DNA of 64,000 nt, taken from positions 1,122,629-1,186,628 of the forward strand of contig BQUP01000003.1 of NCBI GenBank assembly GCA_022835595.1. Direction: 5' to 3'. Position 1 is the stretch's first letter. Each line of letters begins with the position of its first letter. The stretch is from Cystobasidium ongulense. Taxonomy: Eukaryota; Basidiomycota; Cystobasidiomycetes; Cystobasidiales; Cystobasidiaceae. Below are positions 35,001 through 45,697 of the stretch, in pieces. Both the position numbers and the translations under genes were made by a program. The notes under the pieces were generated by a model that saw only the letters and a list, made by a program, of their open reading frames with translations, did not search any database and was not told the DNA's origin.

Positions 35001-38000
35001 GCTTGTTCTCTTTTGTGACGAAATCAATCTACCAGCTACCGACAACTATGGCACGCAGAGAGTCATCTCGTTCTTACGGCAGATGGTAGAATGTGGAGGA
35101 TTCTGGCGAGTAAGCGACAAATCGTGGGTGAAGCTGGAGCGCATTCAGTTTGTGGGCGCTTGCAATCCCCCTACGGATGTCGGACGAGTACCTCTCTCGA
35201 CCCGCTTCCTTCGACATGCACCACTCATCATGGTCGATTACCCTGGGGAGCTTTCCCTCACGCAAATCTATGGAAGCTTCAATCGTGCTGTTCTCAAAGT
35301 CGTTCCAGCTCTTCGTGCATACGCAGAACCCCTCACCTCTGCTATGGTAGATCTCTACCTAGCATCTCAAAATCACTTCACTACGAACTCACAAGCCCAC
35401 TATATCTACAGTCCGCGTGAGCTTACGCGCTGGGTTCGAGGCATTTATGAAGCTATAAAACCCCTCGAAAGCCTGCCAGTGGAAGGACTTTTGAGGGTCT
35501 GGGCGCATGAAGCATTGCGACTGTTTCAAGACCGTCTGGTCACAGAGTCAGAGAGGAAGTGGACGGATGAAACGATCGATCAGGTGGCGCAGAAGCACTT
35601 CCCCGGTATAGCGCTTGAGCAAGCATTATCACGCCCTATTCTGTTTTCAAATTGGACGTCCAAAGACTACGTCCCCGTTGATCGAGATGAGCTTCGAGAA
35701 TTCGTAAAAGCTCGCCTACGCGTGTTCTACGAAGAAGAACTGGACGTGCCTTTAGTCCTTTTCAACGCAGTACTCGACCACGTTTTGCGGATCGACCGAG
35801 TTTTCAGACAAGTGCAGGGACATATGCTTCTCATAGGCGTGAGCGGTAGCGGCAAAGTAGGTTCAATGGCATTGTAATTAGTGAGAGCTCAGCTTGCTGA
35901 CATCAAGATTTCAGACAACTCTATCCAGATTCGTGGCTTGGATGAATGGCCTGAACGTATTCCAGATTAAGGCTCACAATCGATATACCAGTGAAGACTT
36001 CAATGAGGACCTTCGCACGGTCCTACGCCGGGCTGGGTGCAAAGGCGAAAAGATTTGCTTTGTCATGGACGAGTCCAATGTGCTCGATGCTGGCTTCCTC
36101 GAGCGCATGAATACCCTACTGGCAAACGCCGAAGTGCCCGGGCTGTTCGAAGGTGATGAATACTCGGGACTGATGACAGCCTGCAAAGAAGGTGCCCAGC
36201 GCGACGGCTTACTATTGGACTCTCCAGAGGAGCTTTATCGATGGTTTACGCAGCAGGTCGCACGAAACCTACATGTCGTTTTTACTATGAATCCACCAGA
36301 TCAAGGACTCGCATCCAAGGCTGCGACGTCTCCCGCTCTATTCAATCGCTGTGTATTGGACTGGTTTGGCGACTGGTCCGACCAAGCATTCTATCAGGTT
36401 GCATCAGAGTTCACGAAGACTCTCGATCTCGACATTGCTCAGTATACTGTTCCAGCGAAGTTCCAGGTGGCATATAGAGATCTAGCTTTGCCGCCGACAC
36501 ATCGCGATGCTGTAGCCAATGCAATGGTCGCAGTGCACCAGTCAGTGTACAAGATCAACGCGAGGCTATTGAAGAAGCAAGGCAGAAAGCTATATGCCAC
36601 TCCACGCCACTACCTCGACTTTATAGCTCATTACGTTCGGCTATTCAATGAGAAAAAGGATACGTTGGGAGATCAGCAGCGACACCTGAATACCGGTCTG
36701 GACAAACTTCGTAGCACCGTCACGCAGGTTGAAGAGCTACGCCGTAGCTTAGCTGTCAAGCGCAACCAATTGGAGAGCAAGAATGCCGAAGCAAATGCAA
36801 AGCTACAAGGCATGGTCGCAGAACAACGCGAGGCTGAACAACAGAAGGCTGCTTCAATACAGATACAAACAGCCCTTGATCATCAGCAAAAAGAGATTGA
36901 GGAACGCCGAGCAATTGTCATGAATGATCTCGCAGCTGCAGAACCAGCTGTTTTGGACGCACAAGCAGCTGTCAGCAATATCAAAAAACAGCATTTGACG
37001 GAAGTAAGGTCAATGGCCAATCCACCGGAGGCAGTCAAATTGGCTATGGAGTCTGTCTGCACACTCTTGGGACATCAGATTGACAGCTGGCGAACAGTCC
37101 AAAGTATCATTCGTCGCGATGACTTTATCGCAAGCATCGTCCATTTCGATACTGAGCGACAAATGACAAAACGACTTCGAGACAAGATGAATGCGGAATA
37201 CATCACAAGGCCAACATATAACTACGAGAACGTCAATAGGGCCAGTAAGGCCTGTGGTCCGCTAGTCAAGTGGGTACTGGCACAGGTCGGCTTCTCCGAG
37301 ATACTTGACAGGGTTGGACCACTTCGGGACGAAGTACAGTCATTGGAAGACCATGCAGCTTCGACTGAGGCACAGGCTTCTACCATCTTTACTATGATTC
37401 GCGAACTCGAAGAGCGTATCGATCAATTCAAGGAGGAGTATGCTCTTCTCATCAGTGAGACGCAAGCCATCAAAGGCGAGATGGAAAAAGTGCAAACAAA
37501 GGTTGAACGAAGCGTCAAACTTTTAGCCAGTCTAGAGTCGGAAAGAGACAGGTGGGAATCCGGAAGTGCCCGGTTCGACGAGCAAATGAGCACTCTAGCT
37601 GGCAATGTGCTACTTTCGGCAGCTTTCCTAGCCTACGCCGGCTGCTATGACCAGCAATTCCGAGAAGTCCTATGGCAATGGTGGTCGGACCACTTGGAAG
37701 CTGCGGGCATCCAATTTAAGCCTGATTTATCTCTTGTCGAATATCTATCAACGACGGAGACCCGCCTCGAATGGCAGTCTAAATCACTGCCTTCTGATCA
37801 GTTGTGCACAGAGAACGCCATCATCCTTCAGCGGTTCAACCGCTATCCACTAATTGTCGATCCTACCGGTCAAGCGGTCAAGTTCCTGACCAGCCAGTAT
37901 CAAGATAGGAAGATCGCCACTACTAGCTTCCTCGATGGAGCTTTCCTGAAGAATTTAGAAAGCGCTCTGCGTTTCGGGACTGCTTTACTGATCCAAGATG

Positions 38001-40290
38001 TGGAACGACTTGATCCGATTCTCAACCCTATCCTGAATCGCGAATTGCGCAGAACAGGCGGACGCGTTCTTGTTCGCCTGGGAAACCAAGACATTGATTT
38101 TTCGCCCGCCTTTACACTCTTCCTATCGACTCGAGATTCCTCAATAGACTTCCCGGCCGATATTTCTAGTCGCGTAACGTTCGCGAATTTCACTATGACG
38201 CCAGCAAGTCTTCAAAGCCAATCTCTCAGTCAAGTTTTGCGAGTTGAGCGTCCAGATACCGAAAGAAAGAGGACAGACCTGTTGAAACTCCAGGGAGAAT
38301 ACCAGACGCGACTGCAGCATCTGGAGCAAGGGCTACTACAGGCGCTTAACGATTCTTCTGGAAACATTCTTGATGACGAAAAGGTTGTGGACACGCTGGA
38401 AACACTCAAGCGAGAAGCAGCAGAGGTCACCGCAAAGGCCAAAGAGACGGAGAACGTCATGCAAGAGATTGAAGTCGTAACAGCTCAGTATACACCTTTG
38501 GCTTCTGCGTGTAGTTCAATCTACTTCGCCCTGGACCGTCTCAGCTCGATCAACAGATATTACCAATTCTCACTGCGATTCTTCCAAGAAATCTTCAATC
38601 ATGTTCTGATAAACAACGTCGCTCTTGTGAATGTGACAGACCCGTCAACCCGCCTCAGGATCTTGCTTGACAGCCTGTTCCTCGAAGTAATACGACGAGC
38701 TTCACGGGCTCTGTTGCATAAAGATCATGCCGCTCTGTACTTGACGCTGGCTCGCATCAAATCCAGCAGCACTGGCGCAGTCATGGAGGATGAAGAGATG
38801 GAATACCTTGAAATGGGGATACGCCAGAATGCACGGTCAACCGCCGCGTCCGGAATATTGGACCTACCCTTTGTATCGGATGAGCAAGCACATGCCCTGG
38901 CGCAACTTTCTAAGCTTTCTGCTTTCGAGAATATCGGGAGAGCTATGAGCATGAATGTAGAAGCTTGGTCGGCTGCGGTAGTCTCCCCCACTCCTGAACT
39001 GCACACACCGGAGCTCTGGCCCGAAGAAGAAGGTAAGGCTCGGCTAGGTCGAAATGCCAGCTTTACTGATCTGTTACCATTGTGCACAGAAACTGTCGCT
39101 GCGTTCCGCACAATCCTTCTGATGAAGGCTCTCCGTCCCGATCGGGTGCTTCCAGCAGTCTCGCACTTTGCTAACCAGCTTTTCAAAGCGAATCTCGTCG
39201 AGGAAGCCGATTATAACCTGGCAAAACTTGTCGCGAGCGAAGTGATGGCTTCAACGCCCGTTGTCATGTCTTCGGTACCGGGCTACGATGCCAGCTTCCG
39301 CGTGGATCAAGTGGTTGGTCAGCAAAGCGGTGTACATTGCACATCTGTAGCGATGGGTTCTCAAGAAGGTTACAACCTCGCGGATCAGGCCATAGCCACA
39401 GCCAATCGCACCGGCAGTTGGGTTCTTATCAAAAACGTTCATCTGGCGCCTACGTGGCTCAAACAACTAGAGAAGCGCCTTCACAGCATGAATGCGCACC
39501 CCAACTTCCGTCTCTTCTTGACGCTCGAAATGAACGACGCTGTGCCGACGAGTATCTTACGACAGTCTGTCGTTATCGTGAATGAACCCCCTCCCGGCAT
39601 ACGAGCCAGTCTGTTGGACTCTTTGAAAGGTATCTCGGCCGAGCGTCTATCTATTCCCGGACCAGTCGAGCGCTTCCGCCTCTATTTCCATCTCGCTTGG
39701 CTCCATGCCTTGCTGATTGAACGTTTACGTTATGTTCCTATCGGTTTCTCAAAATTGCACGAATTCAACGAGTCGGACTTCGACGTCGCGCTGTCTACCA
39801 TCGACAGCTGGATGTTCTCGGTGGCTAATGGCCGTCTGAATGTCGATCCTGCAAGCATTCCATTCGATGCACTTCGCGTTCTTCTCAAGCAAGCTATATA
39901 CGGTGGTCGGATCGACAACGAACCTGATCAGCGTATACTAGACCAATTCGTCGACGGGCTCTTTACCCATCGGATGTATGACCATGGATTCGCTCTGGTT
40001 CCGGCTAAGTCGCCAACCGATGAGGCAGTTATAGCCCCTGATGGTGTCAAAATTCAAGATTTCATTACTTGGTCAAGCGATCTCCCGGAGAGAGAGGTGA
40101 GTTTGCTTTTAGACTGCCCACGCTGAAAGTAATCTGACATGCTTGCACTGCATCGCAGCCTCCAACATGGCTATCTTTACCACATGATGCGGATCAAATG
40201 CTAGCCGTAGCAGAGGGCGAAGCAATGGGTGCTAGCTTACAAGTGCTGCGAGAAGTGTCTGAAGACAATGAGACTGTGATTGAAGCCTGA
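26005..40290 (+). CDS. DYN1: Cytoplasmic dynein 1 heavy chain
   Basis: Minus-end-directed microtubule motor for nuclear and vesicle transport. Fourteen exons (26005-26955, 27015-28012, 28094-28335, 28406-28896, 28955-29791, 29857-30329, 30384-31472, 31526-32744, 32801-32960, 33015-33417, 33470-33925, 33978-35856, 35915-40096, 40159-40290) give about 4503 residues; every phase closes. The tail holds [14 protein letters not shown] and [20 protein letters not shown]. Walker A loops are GPAGTGKT (AAA1, residue about 2049), GPSGSGKT (AAA2, about 2347), GPPGSGKT (AAA3, about 2718) and GVSGSGKT (AAA4, about 3061, split by an intron). The stalk and microtubule-binding tip follow ([20 protein letters not shown], about 3433). 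The protein ends soon after PPTWLSLP, so it lacks the large C-terminal domain of animal dyneins, as known for yeast and other fungi. ATG 26005 is the first in frame. Confidence 0.97.
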
Positions 40291-40636
40291 CCGCTTCATG
40301 TTAAATGGGCCATTGAGCTGCAGCAACATCACACTGTCTACCATTCAATAGTCTTTTACCTTTGCTCTTCTAGTTGTTTTCAGTTCCTACAGTAGTCGCA
40401 AGTCTGACACGTCATTCGATGTAATTCAGTATTCGTTTTCCTGACGGCCACGGTCTAGCTAGCCAGATGATGAGTTGCAATGCAAATTTACGATTTTCCT
40501 GCCGCGTTAGCTGCATCACTTCAGACCCTTAAGTCTGTGACATGACATTCGAGGCGATATAGTGCTTTACTGCCGCTGGCTGGAGCTCTTGGTAAAAAAG
40601 CGGGGCCTCAGTCGAAGCCCCACTCTCCGCCACAAT

Positions 40637-40660
40637 GCGGCGTCAAGCGGCGTTATGCGG
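40637..40660 (+). promoter_or_regulatory. Three GCGG motifs spaced by one helical turn
   Basis: GCGG occurs at 40637, 40647 and 40657; the first two lie in near-identical GCGGCGT units. CGG-core repeats are the usual half-sites of Zn2Cys6 regulators, and the array lies about 120 bases before the P450 ATG. The binding role is inferred. Confidence 0.4.
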
Positions 40661-40734
40661 ACGAAAGCAATTCAGCGACATGTTGACTACAGACCGCGTA
40701 TCTTCCTACAAATTGGACGACTTCTGTCCTTACT

Positions 40735-40763
40735 TTCAAGCTCCCATACCTTCAAGCTCCCAT
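40735..40763 (+). repeat. Tandem 16-bp-period repeat before the P450 start
   Basis: TTCAAGCTCCCAT occurs twice, at 40735 and 40751, ending 14 bases before the P450 start codon. It probably lies in the 5' leader. Confidence 0.8.
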
Positions 40764-40777
40764 TTTGTCTCGTCAAG

Positions 40778-43207
40778 ATGTTCGAGATAGATTCTAAATG
40801 GGCCTTGCTGGGCGCCACCATTCTCGCCGTCTGGCTGGCGTATCTTTTGACCGAAAAAAATGGACATGGTAGGCTACCACCCCGGGTAAAGGGCTTTCCA
40901 ATCATTGGAAGTCTCGTCGACATGGCGAAAGCTGGAAAGGCCGGAACACTTCACTTGACCATGCAAAAATGGGCTAAACAGTATGGACCGGTGTACCGTG
41001 TCAAAGTTGGCTTTACCGAAGTGAGTGGCGCGCCATACGAAAGAAGCTGTCTAGCCTGACCGAATGTTTATTCTCAGGAATACTTTATCAATACAGATCT
41101 CGCCGTCAAGGTATGTATCGAACGATTTGTGTACAGGGAAATTTGAGATTTTTGTGGCTGAGAACACTACTCTACACTATTGCTTCACAGACATTGATGG
41201 ATTCCGGAGCAGCTTACAGTTCCGAAAGACCAAGATGGATCTTTTCGAATGAGTGAGTGTTCCTCCAAGTTCTTGTCTAGTAATCTAGTCGTTTTATTCA
41301 ACAGAAGCTTCCAACAGATTTGTCTGCAACCAGAGGAATGTACTTCTGCTCTCAGCGTCACATGCCCGATGGAAGGTAGGTAAAAGAAAAGCAACAAATG
41401 TCCGCATATACCTCAACTGAGGGAGTTTTCTTCAGAACCAAAGAAAGGTCATCACAAATCAAATGACGTCTCCCTTGATGGCCGATTCGGCATTGCCGTA
41501 AACCTGGCTATATTTTTTTGGGTAGGATGTGGTGATGCTGATGGGTGCTCTGTCGTTTCCAGATTAAACTACTTCGAAACTGCCCGATTCCTGCATCGGA
41601 TATCGCACGACAAAACTGCTAGCATCGATTCGCGTCAAATCTGGAAAAAGCTCAAGCGATATCAATACTCTTTATTCACGATGCAGACTTTTGGATTCCC
41701 CGTGAGTCCAGGCACCTAACAAAAGAGCTGAATCTGAAGGTTGTTGCCTTCAAATACAGATTGAGAGGGATGATGATCCAGTTATAGACTATATATTTTG
41801 TGAGTATGAAGCCAAACAACGCAGCGATTTGCAAGCTTACGCCTCAATCTAGCTACTGGTTTGAAGCAGATCGTGGGTACCTTGCCGGGTGAACGTATCA
41901 TCGAGCTATTTCCTTTCCTTGGATACCTGCCAATGGCCCTAAAGCCATGGGAGAAGGAAGGTCGTGAAGCTTATATCGAGGATCTGAACTGGTGTCGCCA
42001 GCGTATGCAGGTGGGGACTGGTCCGTCCCCCTACCCCATTTGTACCATCTACTGACGCAATGTCCACCCCTTGCTGTGCTTTCAGCGTTGCCGCAAAGCT
42101 ATGAAGGAAGGCGTTGCGTTGCCAAGTGCTGCTCTGGCCCGTCTACTCAGTGACCCAAGATTAGCCGGGCTGGAAGACGACGATGAAGCTTGCTATCTCA
42201 TGTTGATGTTGACTATAGGAGCTGCCGATACCGTAAGGTCATGCAAGTTACCATTTGATCTCATTGAATTCTGATGGGAACGGCGTTGTAGAGCATGATG
42301 ACTACCTGGTCTTTCTTGGAGGCGATGTTGAGCTACCCAGAGGTGCAGAAGAAAGCTCAAGAGGATATAGGTGAGTCGATGTAGAGAATAAGCACCTCAC
42401 TTACTGACCTTCATTTAGATGCTGTCTGTCCTGACCGCTTGCCGAAATGGGAGGATCTTGACAATCTTCCGTACTTTCGATGTATAATGAAAGAGGTTTG
42501 GCGGGTAAGTAGCTGCTACTTCAAGTTTGCACTTGAAACGCGTCTAACGCCCTGTTGGGGGTTTCAGTGGAGGCCCCCTGTAGCTCTCGGACACCCTCAC
42601 CTTACGACTCGCGATATCGCTTTCGAGGATATGGTCATACCGAAAGGGGCATATCTGCATCTCAACGCCTGGGCAATCCAGCATGATTCAGCTCGACATG
42701 AGAATCCGGATGATTTTGTACCCGAGCGCTATGCAAACGATCCAACTACTGTCAGTTTATGTCACTGCAAGCGCAGCGGTCCAAGATACTTACTGTTCTT
42801 ACCCATAAACAGGCTCAACAAAGTATCAACGCCAAAGACGTGACGAAGCGTGACCATTTCGCATTTGGAGCCGGGCGACGCATCTGTCCAGGTTATCACG
42901 TCGCCGAGCGCAGCTTTGTGATTACTCTGATGCGCATGCTCTGGTGCTTCAATATCACAGCGAAAGAGGGCGTCGAGGTGCCTTTGAAGGATGGTAAGTC
43001 TCCAGGTACATCGCACACATCTAGGAATGCTTATGTTTAGCATCTTCCACCATAGATACGTTTGATGGTCCCATGCCCGCAACGCGAGGGCCGAGCATGC
43101 CAGTGCAGCTCGAGGTCAGAGATTCTTTCAGACAACAGATCATAGACGAAGAGTACGCGTCTGAGTGTTCAGCTTTTGCGGATGTGCTTGCGTTGGGAAC
43201 ACTGTAG
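40778..43207 (+). CDS. Cytochrome P450 (copy 1)
   Basis: Membrane-anchored haem monooxygenase, about 545 residues from fourteen exons: 40778-41020, 41078-41110, 41191-41252, 41318-41375, 41436-41497, 41563-41701, 41760-41799, 41853-42010, 42086-42232, 42292-42370, 42419-42504, 42568-42750, 42813-42993 and 43041-43207. An N-terminal anchor (WALLGATILAVWLAYLL) precedes the proline-rich hinge LPPRVKGFPIIGS. Diagnostic motifs are the I-helix IGAADT, the K-helix EVWR, PERY, and the haem loop FAFGAGRRICPG with the iron-ligand cysteine near residue 455. It resembles the broad fungal O-methylsterigmatocystin-oxidoreductase-like class, but the substrate cannot be told. It is not closely related to the tandem P450 pair at 54-58.6 kb. 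Several exons are only 33-62 bases, and phases close throughout. Confidence 0.88.
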
Positions 43208-43456
43208 AGAGAGTTCTGTTCTGCGTGGCGAGAAGGTTTGTCGAGGGTATTAACATTGCAAACAGGACAGCACCAGTGCATGGATGACCTTCAAACGGCT
43301 TGCACTGCAATCTTTCATTGTGCCTTTCTCTGAGCCTTGAGCCGTCGTCAAGAGCTTGCTTGCTCTCGCAATATCTCGTGGGCGTGCTCATTGACTCTGC
43401 CCAATTCTCGGCTTTGTGAATTTGGATAGCCATCTGTTGCGCATCTGTACGCTACA

Positions 43457-45203
43457 ATGGTCTCGTCAGGCCTGCTGCAGGTGCGTCTGGTCGTGCTGCT
43501 GCTGCTGTGTTTTCCCTGGCTGATGGCCTTGCAATGTTCACCGTTCACTCCAGGCCTACATGGCTATTGGAGCTTCGGCTGTTCTGCCCATCTACTTTGG
43601 ATCGTATGCGTGAGCGGGCTGATATGCAAGACACCATCTGACGAAGCATGCTCACCGCTGCTGCTGCTGCTGCCTTGCTTCCGCAGCTCTGTCAAGGCGA
43701 GTCGAGCCGGAATTGCTTGCCAATATCGACGCGATACTGGATACACTTGCTAACGACCTGCTTCGATGGTGCATTACGATGTACGACACTGCAGATGCCT
43801 AAATCAACACGCAAGATGATAAGGGAGCGCAGAGGTGTCAACAGTGACGATGAGGAAGAAGAGGAAGAGGACGACCTCGAGGACATTGACAGAATCACGA
43901 AGGAAGAAGCCTACCTATTCCCGATATTCGGGTCCATCACCTTGGTAGGCCTCTTTCTGGCATTCAAATACCTCGACAAGGTGGGCTGGGAGTTTATAAC
44001 CGCACTCTATCGTCTTTTGACTGATTCTGACGTTCCATTCCAGCGCATCATCAACCTCATACTTTCGTCGTATTTCGCCCTACTTGGAACAGCCGGTCTG
44101 GCCAGGGTAAGCAACTGTGTCGGTTTGCTTTTGCATCTTGTCTCTGACCTGTGAGTCGCAGATGGGCGTACACATCTATCGCAATTGCATCAGCAAACAA
44201 CGATATGCATCTCTCGAGAAGTGGCGATTCGAGCTGTCAAAAGGAAAAGAAGAATACATCCTTGTCCATTTCAACAACCTGCACATCGCATTCACAATCT
44301 TGTCGATATTCCTCAGCGCATATCACTTATACACAAATAACTGGGTAGCTTCAAACTTTATCGCACTGTCATTCTCCTTCAATGCGATCTCCTTCCTGAA
44401 GCTAGATACTTTCTTCACCGGGATGATTCTGTTGTCAGGTCTGTTCATATATGATATCTATTGGGTCTTCTATAGCTCGAAAACATTTGGGCAAAGCGTA
44501 ATGGTAAGCAGGCAGGCGGCCGATACACCTCCTTAAAGATTGGCCTGACTTTTCATACATCAAGGTTGCGGTCGCTACAAACTTCGAAGCACCAATCAAG
44601 ATTGTCTACCCGAAAGATGGTTTCTGGAACATGAAAGACTTCACAATGCTTGGTCTCGGTGACATTGTCATTCCTGGAGTGTTCATCTCGCTAGCACTCC
44701 GCTTCGATTACGCTAGAGCACTCAAAAGGCCTGTATGGCTGCTCAAAGTTTCGCCGAAAGATACGTCAGTCACAGTACCTGAGCCGGGGGACAAGTATCC
44801 TAGACCGTACTTTCATGCTGTTCTAGTCAGCTACATCGCGGGTCTAGTCACGTGAGTTTGTTGACTTTGAGAAGCTTCGCCTAGAAAGAAGCAGCTTACA
44901 CGGCGTTGTTTGGCCAACAGAACCATCGTCATCATGCATCAATTCAAAGCTGCACAACCTGCTTTGCTGTATCTGTCGCCCGCCTGCATACTGTCTGTCA
45001 CGTTGGTTGCCCTCCTGCGAGGCGAATTTCAGACATTCTGGCAATTTACTGATGAAGATGAGGAAGCTCTGAAAAAAGACAAGGAGGATTCGACAGCTAC
45101 GTCAATCAACGGCAAAGACGAACAGTCGAATGGACATGGAATAGATGTCGCGACTTCTACATCAACTAATGTCACAAGCGATGGATCACTTAGGCGGCGG
45201 TAG
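43457..45203 (+). CDS. Signal peptide peptidase-type intramembrane aspartyl protease
   Basis: Presenilin-related ER protease that cuts signal peptides and short membrane anchors. Seven exons (43457-43480, 43554-43609, 43687-43696, 43795-44106, 44162-44503, 44565-44851, 44921-45203) give about 437 residues. Catalytic motifs are all present: IYDIYW (Asp about 232), GLGD (Asp about 281) and QPAL (about 356-359). Multiple membrane segments and EAPIKIVYP, IVIPGVFISLALRFDYA and QPALLYLSPACI match the family. The third exon is only 10 bases and supplies SVK between LPIYFGSYA and MPKSTRKMIRERR; its donor would be GC (GCGAGT). A weaker GT donor six bases earlier is the alternative. The C-terminal tail is acidic and hydrophilic. 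Confidence 0.9.
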
Positions 45204-45697
45204 TAGCATCCTTTGTATGCTAAGGGCAGTAGGGCTTACAAGTGTCTCTATAGTTTGGTGCAGCGCGAAACAGTGTCAAAGCAACCTCTACGCGCCCTGA
45301 TGACTATACCTAACGAGTAGTACTTAGAGACAGCCTGCTTCCACCCTTTCGCTCAGGCAAAGTTGACGGATTCTTCTCTTCGAAATGGCTGTTGCAAAGG
45401 AGAGGAAAATCTCAAGGCATTCCTCCTGATATCAGATCTACGCAACTGCCAATGTGCTGATGGTAGAAGGAAAAGGCGATGAGCGGGGTTCTCGAGGACC
45501 CGCCCGAAGATCACGTGGACCCACCCGAAGGCTAAAGCGGGGCCCACTTCTTTTGTTACGGGTGCCCCATGTAGCTGATTGTACGAGTTCGAGCTGGCGC
45601 CCCGCGTGCTGGACTACAGATGCGTAACACTTGCGAGATACATCCTCGTACCTTTCCTTTGCTTTAAGATTTCTAGTTCCTGTGCCAAACCTTCAAG
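45204..45697. promoter_or_regulatory. Promoter region of the MFS transporter
   Basis: 494 bases between the signal peptide peptidase gene and the transporter start. It contains the paired 14-base element described separately. No gene is seen. Confidence 0.5.
45496..45530 (+). promoter_or_regulatory. Direct repeat of a 14-bp GC-rich element flanking an E-box
   Basis: GGACCCGCCCGAAG (45496-45509) and GGACCCACCCGAAG (45517-45530) lie in direct orientation 21 bases apart, with CACGTG at 45512-45517 between them. The element is 168-202 bases before the transporter ATG. CACGTG is the core site of bHLH regulators. A regulatory role is inferred from position and symmetry. Confidence 0.4.

Larger units (their letters stand above)
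40291..40777. promoter_or_regulatory. Intergenic, promoter region of the first P450
   Basis: 487 bases after dynein. The right half contains a GGGGC/GCCCC inverted pair (about 40601-40623), three GCGG motifs at exactly 10-base spacing and a 16-base-period tandem duplication just before the start codon. Confidence 0.5.
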
